A stretch of 64,000 bases of DNA, from assembly GCA_029964075.1 (NCBI GenBank), contig CM057136.1, positions 10,230,001 to 10,294,000 on the forward strand. The letters run 5' to 3'. Below the pieces are notes generated by a model. That model was given only the letters and a program-made list of their open reading frames with translations, did not search any database and was not told where the DNA came from. Numbering within the stretch: position 1 is the first letter of the stretch; each line of letters begins with the position of its first letter. Source of the DNA: Patiria pectinifera. Taxonomy: Eukaryota > Echinodermata > Asteroidea > Valvatida > Asterinidae. Below are positions 57,705-64,000 of this stretch, piece by piece. A program made the translations under genes and the position numbers.

Positions 57705-58191
57705 ACGATGATACGTGGCATGTTTGTTTTTAATTTGCCAAGTTTGTTGGGAGCACCAATTTTCTTTTTTGATCCCCATAATGCGCCGCCTAAATCACCC
57801 ATCAGTCTTACTTAATTGGTAAAATGTGTTCCAAGAACCCATTAGTCACGTTTTATTTCTGCGGAACCTCTGAAACATAAGATTTGACGTATAGTCAATT
57901 AGTCAGAGAATGGATGTGACTTTCTAGAGCACATTATGTCAACAACTGCATGTCAGTTACTCCAACTTACTCCAAAATGATTAACGTCCTCCAATCGTGT
58001 CTAGTCTATGAAATAAGCCTTACTCACGAGTCGGCCATATTGAATTGAAAGCGAAGTTCAATCTTCATTTTGGAAATTGCTAATAGAAGTGAAGGCAATG
58101 AAATGAAGTTAATTTACAAATTTATACCAGTCTGCTCTGATGAATAATTCAAAATTTGTGATTAAACATGTCCTAATGTTTTAAACCACAT

Positions 58192-58726
58192 TTAAAGGGA
58201 AAATACAACATTTGCAAACATCGAAGAATAAAACTACCAAGTTTTTACGAAATACCTTACTAGGATGTTGGTAAATGACAGTCTTACGCATCCTGTAAAA
58301 TTATGGCACCTGATGTCAAGTCATTTTCAAGTAAATGGTATTTTTGTATACATTTCCAACGGTGGTCGGCCGACCACCGTTGGAAAAACCTAACTATTTT
58401 TCAACTACTGCTCCTAATTGACAATTTTTTTTCCAGTCCCAATGTTGTTTGCTATTGGTTACATGTCTATGAACGGGTGCAGGCCAGCTAGACTGGTTCC
58501 CTTACCCTACAATTTTCCGACATCTATAAATTGATCCATTTTATTTTTAGTGGAGTCTGGGAACCAGACTACTTAAACTTTTTTGTTTTTTCTTGATTTT
58601 TCCAGCATTTTCGAACACAAAACTTCAAACATGTCAGTTAAACAATATTTGATCTATTATACTAACCCCTCAAATAGTTCATTTCTGAAAATTACAGCAA
58701 AAGCCAATGATGTACATTCCCTTTAA
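58192..58726. mobile_element. Palindrome-centred TTAA MITE, copy 7
   Basis: Full length: TTAAAGGGAAAATACAACAT to ACATTCCCTTTAA, with a 34-base perfect palindrome at 58353-58386. Best-preserved copy together with the one at 26819. Confidence 0.92.
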
Positions 58727-59068
58727 CATAGAATTGAAAGTGAAGCTTGGAATACTGTGCACTTATAGATACAACTAACTTAAAAGTGACAGGTGACATA
58801 TTGGTTTCCAATTTGCCAAGTTTGTTGGGGTGGCTATTAATTGTTTTTATGCCCACGCTAAGCTAGTGTTTAACGCACACCTAATTCATCCATTAGTGGG
58901 TAAAATATATTTTATGAAGTAACGTCATACACCTTTTATTTCTGCATGAGTAGATTAACCCCAGAAACGTACGACAACACGATTTGACGTATATAGTCAA
59001 TTATATTCAACGAAGTGAAATCGATGTCAACATCATAGCATGTTTACTCAAATTTACTTTCTCCAAAA

Positions 59069-59440
59069 TTAAAGGAGCGTTACTGTCTGAAATCCCCGAA
59101 AATTTCATGTTTGGATTGTTTACTAATACTGTTTTACAGGTCTAGTTGAAAGGAAACTACAACCTAATGTCTTACTGTTCCCGAGAAAAGACGAGAAAAG
59201 CCCCGGTTATTACATCGGACGCGGCGGAGTACGTATAGGTTTTTCCTGTCGTTTTCATTCAATGTACGATACACGTTGTGTGCCAGTGTCACATAAATTA
59301 CACGCGCCACCAATACACAAATGTTGTTTCTTACACGTCCGCAGACGCGGTGACTGCTGTGCGGCTGCAGTTGGGGGAATTGTGCCTTTGACGATACAAG
59401 CATGGCATTTGGCACACAGTCAGAGTATGTCATGAGAAAG
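59069..59440. mobile_element. TTAA MITE (AGGGGCATTTACGGCC family), copy 2, cut by gap
   Basis: TTAAAGGAGCGTTACTGTCT, then GTTTGGATTGTTTACTAATA and TACACGTCCGCAGA match copy 1. The right end is lost in the run of N. Confidence 0.78.
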
Positions 59441-59940
59441 NNNNNNNNNNNNNNNNNNNNNNNNNNNNNNNNNNNNNNNNNNNNNNNNNNNNNNNNNNNN
59501 NNNNNNNNNNNNNNNNNNNNNNNNNNNNNNNNNNNNNNNNNNNNNNNNNNNNNNNNNNNNNNNNNNNNNNNNNNNNNNNNNNNNNNNNNNNNNNNNNNNN
59601 NNNNNNNNNNNNNNNNNNNNNNNNNNNNNNNNNNNNNNNNNNNNNNNNNNNNNNNNNNNNNNNNNNNNNNNNNNNNNNNNNNNNNNNNNNNNNNNNNNNN
59701 NNNNNNNNNNNNNNNNNNNNNNNNNNNNNNNNNNNNNNNNNNNNNNNNNNNNNNNNNNNNNNNNNNNNNNNNNNNNNNNNNNNNNNNNNNNNNNNNNNNN
59801 NNNNNNNNNNNNNNNNNNNNNNNNNNNNNNNNNNNNNNNNNNNNNNNNNNNNNNNNNNNNNNNNNNNNNNNNNNNNNNNNNNNNNNNNNNNNNNNNNNNN
59901 NNNNNNNNNNNNNNNNNNNNNNNNNNNNNNNNNNNNNNNN
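59441..59940. other. Assembly gap (500 N)
   Basis: A placeholder gap of unknown true size. NF-kB exons for the Rel homology domain should lie on this side of exon 1 and may be missing here. Confidence 0.99.
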
Positions 59941-60289
59941 TTCATGTAAATTTGTTTCCTTCATATGCACAAGGAATTAATGCACGTGTGTGTGTGAATT
60001 TAGGGGAATTTTTTCTTGAAACACATGCTACCAAGAAACAAAACAACAAAAATTCAGACAGCTTTTCTGAAACAAAAGGATTCATTTCAACTCCTGCCCT
60101 TCAATAAAATCGGATGTGTCTGAAATGGTTTCAGTTATAGTTTCAATGTAACCCTTCCATTCAGTATTTTTTTTCTTTATTGACGAACTTCAATCACGCA
60201 GTGTTCATAGATCATGCAACAAAAGTTGATCATTAATTAGTTCCGAGAAGTGTACTATTCTTGTAGTTGCAAGGTCGTTACGTGTGGCC
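59941..60289. other. NF-kB intron 1 (presumed), no feature recognised
   Basis: AT-rich sequence. No Rel-homology exon found on the minus strand. Confidence 0.4.
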
Positions 60290-60548
60290 CATCAGGCTGG
60301 TGTTTATCTTCGGTTTCCTTGGCATGAAACGACTGAGAATATTTCTATTCCTCCTGGACGGGATGCTAGTCCATTGCAGGTTACTCCCAAGCTAACACCG
60401 GTAACCATTATATACTCCTAGGTGGAGAGAGGCAAGTTGGGGTGAAGTGGCTTGCCCAAAGGACACAACATATGACCAGCAGCTGGATTCGAACCCCGGA
60501 CCCTCTGATCATGAGCCACGAAACCCTAATCACTAGACTACCCCCCCC
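60290..60548 (-). mobile_element. tRNA-derived SINE with conserved CTGGACGGGATGC domain
   Basis: On the minus strand a box-A-like TAGTCTAGTGATTAGGGTTT and a box B GGGGTTCGAATCCAGC precede a body. That body's complement reads CTGGACGGGATGCTAGTCCA, a segment I know from SINEs of several invertebrates and lancelets. Confidence 0.78.
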
Positions 60549-60692
60549 CCTCCACATATGACACGCTAACAAAACAATTTAGCCAAGGTTTTTGTAAAGT
60601 AACTGTACATTGTACACATACATACAAAATTTCCTGAGCATACTTTTGTAACCCTAACTTTAATTAGACCCCACCTCAATTCATATCCCGGT

Positions 60693-61131
60693 TGCATTCT
60701 GGTCAAATTGCGGACAAGTTGAGGTTGGAATCATTAACTTGGTCCGTAAGAACTCTGCACTTGTCCCGGACATGTTCCAGGGAAATGTTCATCAGCATAT
60801 CTTCATTGCGGGAAGATTGTGAGGGAAGTTGTTCAGAATCCTGCATCTTATACCCGATAGAACGTCCACAACTTGTCCGGAACTCGTCCCGCATATGAAT
60901 TGAGATGGGTTGGGGGTGCAATCATTAACTTTGTCCGGAAGAACTCCGCATTTGTCCCGGACATGTTCCGGGGAAATCTTCATCAGCAACTGCTTGACTC
61001 ACCAATATTGATGAAAACTTCATTGCGGGGAAGATTGTGAGGAAAGTTGTTCAGAATCCCGCAACTTATACCCGATGGAACGTCAGCAACTTGTCCGGAA
61101 CTCGTCCCGGACTAAATTGAGAAGGGCCTTA
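60693..61131. repeat. ~220-base tandem duplication abutting the NF-kB exon
   Basis: Two copies sharing GCAATCATTAACTTTGTCCG-like, TTGTCCCGGACATGTTCC, GAAGATTGTGAGG and AACTTGTCCGGAACTCGTCC. The second copy ends at the splice donor of the NF-kB exon. 5% to 15% diverged by eye. Confidence 0.8.
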
Positions 61132-61132
61132 C

Positions 61133-61348
61133 CTGTTTGGGTTGTTCCAAGATGCGAAGGTGGGGCGCTGACAGATCGTTCAGCGTCTGCTGGCTCATAC
61201 CTGTCATCACCTCCAGTTGGTGGAGGTCGCTGGGCAGGCCGCCCATCATCTGCGGACCGTTGCCGTTAGTGGCCATAAATGCCTGTTGGTACATGTCGTT
61301 GGGTATCTCAACCGATTGAAGTGAGTCCGACCTCTCCTCGTCCGACAT
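61133..61348 (-). CDS. NFKB1: NF-kB (p105/p100 class), first coding exon
   Basis: 72 codons from ATG at 61348 (two in-frame TGA codons upstream in the same exon support this start) to CAG|GTAAGG. The last residues, PHLRILEQPKQ, match the start of the Rel homology domain in NFKB1 (PYLQILEQPKQ, followed in the next exon by RGFRFRY). The ILEQPKQ form favours the p105/p100 class over Rel/Dorsal. The residues before it (acidic MSDEERSDS, then a Met/Gln/Gly-rich stretch) are not conserved in the family. NF-kB proteins are dimeric transcription factors of innate immunity and development. No exon for the DNA-binding domain is visible between here and SAMD8. Confidence 0.8.
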
Positions 61349-61411
61349 CCCTGATCCCAAAGAGGCTCTTGCCGATGTTCAACTTGGTCTTCAAACCAAA
61401 CAATGTCCGTC
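61349..61411 (-). other. Presumed 5' UTR part of the NF-kB exon
   Basis: A good acceptor (AATTTTTGCTGCAG, ending at 61412) precedes 63 non-coding bases before the ATG. That implies a further 5' non-coding exon at higher coordinates. Confidence 0.5.
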
Positions 61412-61639
61412 CTGCAGCAAAAATTGTGAAAGGAATGATGGAATTTTTAAATATAATGTGGGAGGCTAATCATCCTTGCTCGCAGCTTAGAGGCTGAATT
61501 GTGAAGGAGGCAGCTACAAGTTGGTCAAGCCGCTGGCATGTACAAATGTAAAGGCACCTCTGGCAGCCAGCCACATCGACCCATTTATGACCACGGAGCA
61601 CAGCCTGAGATCAAAAGTGTTTTACTTTTCCAGTGGGCG

Positions 61640-61800
61640 AAAATCCGGGGGGCCCGGAAAAAAACCCTCGTGACACAGGAGAGAACCAACCCACAACTCT
61701 ACTCGTATGGCATGTATGGTCCGCGGCCGGGATTCGAACCAGGGCCACAGTGGTGAGACGCGAGCGCTTTTACGCACCAGCCACGGCACAAGCCACGCCT
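61640..61800 (-). mobile_element. tRNA-derived SINE
   Basis: The minus strand reads CCGTGGCTGGTGCGTAAAAGC (box-A-like) and GGCCCTGGTTCGAATCCCGG (box B), then GAGTTGTGGGTTGGTTCTC as tail. Different tail from the 30093 family. Confidence 0.7.
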
Positions 61801-62009
61801 TTTCCGCACCAACCACCCAATCAAAATTTAGTTTCATACATGTACATGTATCTGCAATGTTTTTGGCCTCATTTTCTGCACCCACCTTAGTTTTATTAAT
61901 ATCGCTTGGGTTAGTGTTGTAGTCGAGCCAATCACAAGTCCAGTCACAAGTACATCACGAGTCCTCTCGATCAAAAGTCTGTCCACTATTCAAGTTTGTG
62001 GACACTTTT
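61801..62009. other. Upstream of NF-kB exon, no feature recognised
   Basis: Contains a GTACATGTA word and short AAGTCCAGTCACAAGT direct repeats near 61935-61965. Confidence 0.35.
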
Positions 62010-62265
62010 TGCAAACATTCAACAATGACACTGCCAAAATAGTACTATGAAATTTCGTAACCGATTGTAAGTTAAAAAGAGTATCAAACATCCTGTGAAA
62101 TCACAGCTGAAATATGCCATCATTTTCTAGAAAAAAGGAATTACATTGCACCATCATTTCCTCGCGAGAAAACAACGGGTTTTTTTTTTTAAATAATGCC
62201 CTAAATTGACCAAATATAGTTTACATGTAGGTTGCTATTGGTTACACATCCGTGACCGTAACAGA
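62010..62265. mobile_element. Palindrome-centred TTAA MITE, copy 8 (fragment)
   Basis: Aligns to the left half of the family: GCAAACATTCAACAAT, CATCCTGTGAAATCACAGC, AATGCCCTAAATTGACCAAATATAG and GCTATTGGTTACACATC. Both ends and the palindrome are lost. Confidence 0.6.
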
Positions 62266-64000
62266 CAATAATTTTTCCTGAGTGACAAACTGGGGATCAC
62301 ACCGCAAGAGTCAAAAGTAAGTCAAAATGTAATGACAACTTTTGGAAGGGAGGCTTTCCAGGAAAACCTTGCTTTGCGCCAAAAAAAATTGCATTTTCAG
62401 AGTTTTCTCAAAAAGTTTGAAATCCACTAAACTATGCTGAGTATTTTTTAATAACCTGCTTCAGTCTTCGGATTACAATGTAAGTGTACTATTACTCCTT
62501 GAATTGGCAAAAATGCATTGTTTTTGGCATTTTATTTGGCAAACGGTGCCCAATAGACCCTTCTCAGGACACGCCATCTTGAAAATCAAAGCAAGGCAAA
62601 TAACACAAATAGTGTATGCGGTGATAGAGTGACTTTTACAAACTGACGGCAGATTGACGCTCTTATCAATGGATGGATAGCTGAAATTCCCCAAAACATC
62701 AATCAACATTTTTAGGTACATGTACATGTACATGTAGGTAACGACTCATTGTATTTTGACAAAGATTATGACCCCAAACCAGTGGCTGAACTGAAGTTTC
62801 TGTGTTGGTTTACATCGTCATACAACCGCCATCACATCAGAAAACGCAGTGGACGGAATGAAAAGATGAATTAAGAAAGTCCTGGCATATTTAGCTGCGG
62901 ATAGACATGATAGAAGCTCTACAAATGCCCGTTAATCCGTAGGTTAGTTAGTCATCTTAGTTACATGTAGTCAAGGTAGTAAGTATCGTAACGGCAAGAT
63001 TACCATATGCGAAGTTCACTAATTTTCCTCTGTATTGACTAACAAGCCCCCAGATAGCAATTTCATGTCATCAAAGTCAATTTGAGCAGTGAGAAAATAC
63101 AAGCATTTTCTTAGAAAACACTTAGAATTTTTCAGTCCAATCTCATAGGGTTTGTACACAGGGTGTTGAGTGAACTTCGTATATATATATATGGAAATCT
63201 TTCCATAGTAACAAATGTTCACATTGTCTATTATTGCTCCTACATTTTTTGAACAATCTCAACCAAACTTTGTCAGAAGTATCAGTAGCCCAGCCCCAAC
63301 ATTTCAAATTTCATAATTTGTTGACGCTTTGTGCTTTGTTGATGACCGAGAGGCTTGATGACCTAGTTGACGCTTGTTGACGCATTTTAGTAGGACCCGT
63401 TGCATCAGAAATTGGAATTCCAGATAAAGGTACAGTCGTTTTCCTAGTTCCGGATAGCAAACATCATTCAGGCTGCTTTCGGCTCAACTACTCCACAAAT
63501 TCAAGTGACATTGATTAAAAAGTTTACCTTGAGTGATGGAGAGACTACAAAATAATTTTCAAAATTTAAGCTCTTTTTAATTTGATTTTACGACGTCAAA
63601 AGTACCTACATGTTTGTCACTTTTCCTGGTTCCGGATCGGTTCAATCAGTTCCGAATCGATCAAAACCGCTTCACGCGAAAAAAAAATCAACTGAATCAG
63701 GCATATTTTCTGATAAATATTTCATTTTCCAAAAATAGTTCATTCAAGAGAATTCCAGCAAATTTTAAAAAGAGAAAAATGTTTGATGTAAATGATTTTG
63801 AAACTTTTGTCTGCAGCGCAACGGCTCGAACTCACGCACGGACTGAAAATCTTTGACCCAGCACAGAAAACGTCTCACAAAATCGATTAACGCGCCTGTA
63901 GTTGGGTCATACATGTGTGCACGCGCTATCCGAAACTAGGCAAAAGCTTACGGTCATTTTAAAAAAATTAGAGACTTTACAACTTATTTTGATTCAACAA
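62266..64000. other. Intergenic, no gene recognised
   Basis: AT-rich unique sequence with a GTACATGTACATGTACATGT run at about 62716-62737. No exon, RNA gene or clear mobile element recognised. It may hold the NF-kB promoter or 5' exon. Confidence 0.4.

Larger units (their letters stand above)
57030..59068. repeat. Tandem duplicated host segment with separate MITE insertions
   Basis: Sequence around GTGCACTTATAGATACA.CTAACTTAAA and the following ~300 bases (AATTTGCCAAGTTTGTTGGG, TTTTATTTCTGC, GATTTGACGTATA) occurs at 57030-57057 plus 57705-58035 and again at 58745-59068. Copy 1 carries a MITE that copy 2 lacks. Confidence 0.78.

Overview
The window is nuclear DNA from an animal. Its genes are split by GT-AG introns, repeats and non-autonomous transposons are dense, and there are two 500-base assembly gaps (33941-34440 and 59441-59940). 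The gene set (antenna-type glutamate dehydrogenase, group XII phospholipase A2, SAMD8, NF-kB) and the abundance of GTACATGTACATGTA-like words suggest a marine invertebrate deuterostome, most likely an echinoderm. That last step is inference only.

Layout: 1-15722 is a tandem array of 4.8 copies of a 3.3 kb non-coding unit. It is followed at 15723-17030 by decayed, partly inverted pieces of the same repeat. From 31943 down to 20036 on the minus strand lies GLUD1 (mitochondrial glutamate dehydrogenase), with nine internal exons and then THREE separate, intact versions of the C-terminal exon (24068-24184, 20835-20954, 20036-20155). Its presequence exon was not found and may lie in the 33941-34440 gap. 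From 41132 to 37090, also minus, is a complete four-exon group XII secreted phospholipase A2. From about 45666 to 51088 on the plus strand is SAMD8, a SAM-domain sphingomyelin-synthase-related enzyme with its catalytic residues present but its initiator exon unidentified. At 61133-61348, minus strand, is the first coding exon of an NF-kB (p105/p100 class) gene. It stops at the first residues of the Rel homology domain, and no further exon is visible before the 59441-59940 gap.

The genes do not form an operon or one pathway. GLUD1 works in mitochondrial amino-acid metabolism, the phospholipase and SAMD8 in lipid metabolism of the secretory pathway, and NF-kB in transcription. The space between exons is filled by several families of TTAA-bounded MITEs, fold-back elements, tRNA-derived SINEs, and unusual minisatellites inside GLUD1 introns and just 3' of SAMD8.

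The observations most worth following are the triplicated C-terminal exon of GLUD1, the macrosatellite with variable C-tracts, the palindrome-centred MITE family, a nested 1.25 kb inverted-repeat element with a matching empty site, and the truncated NF-kB locus.
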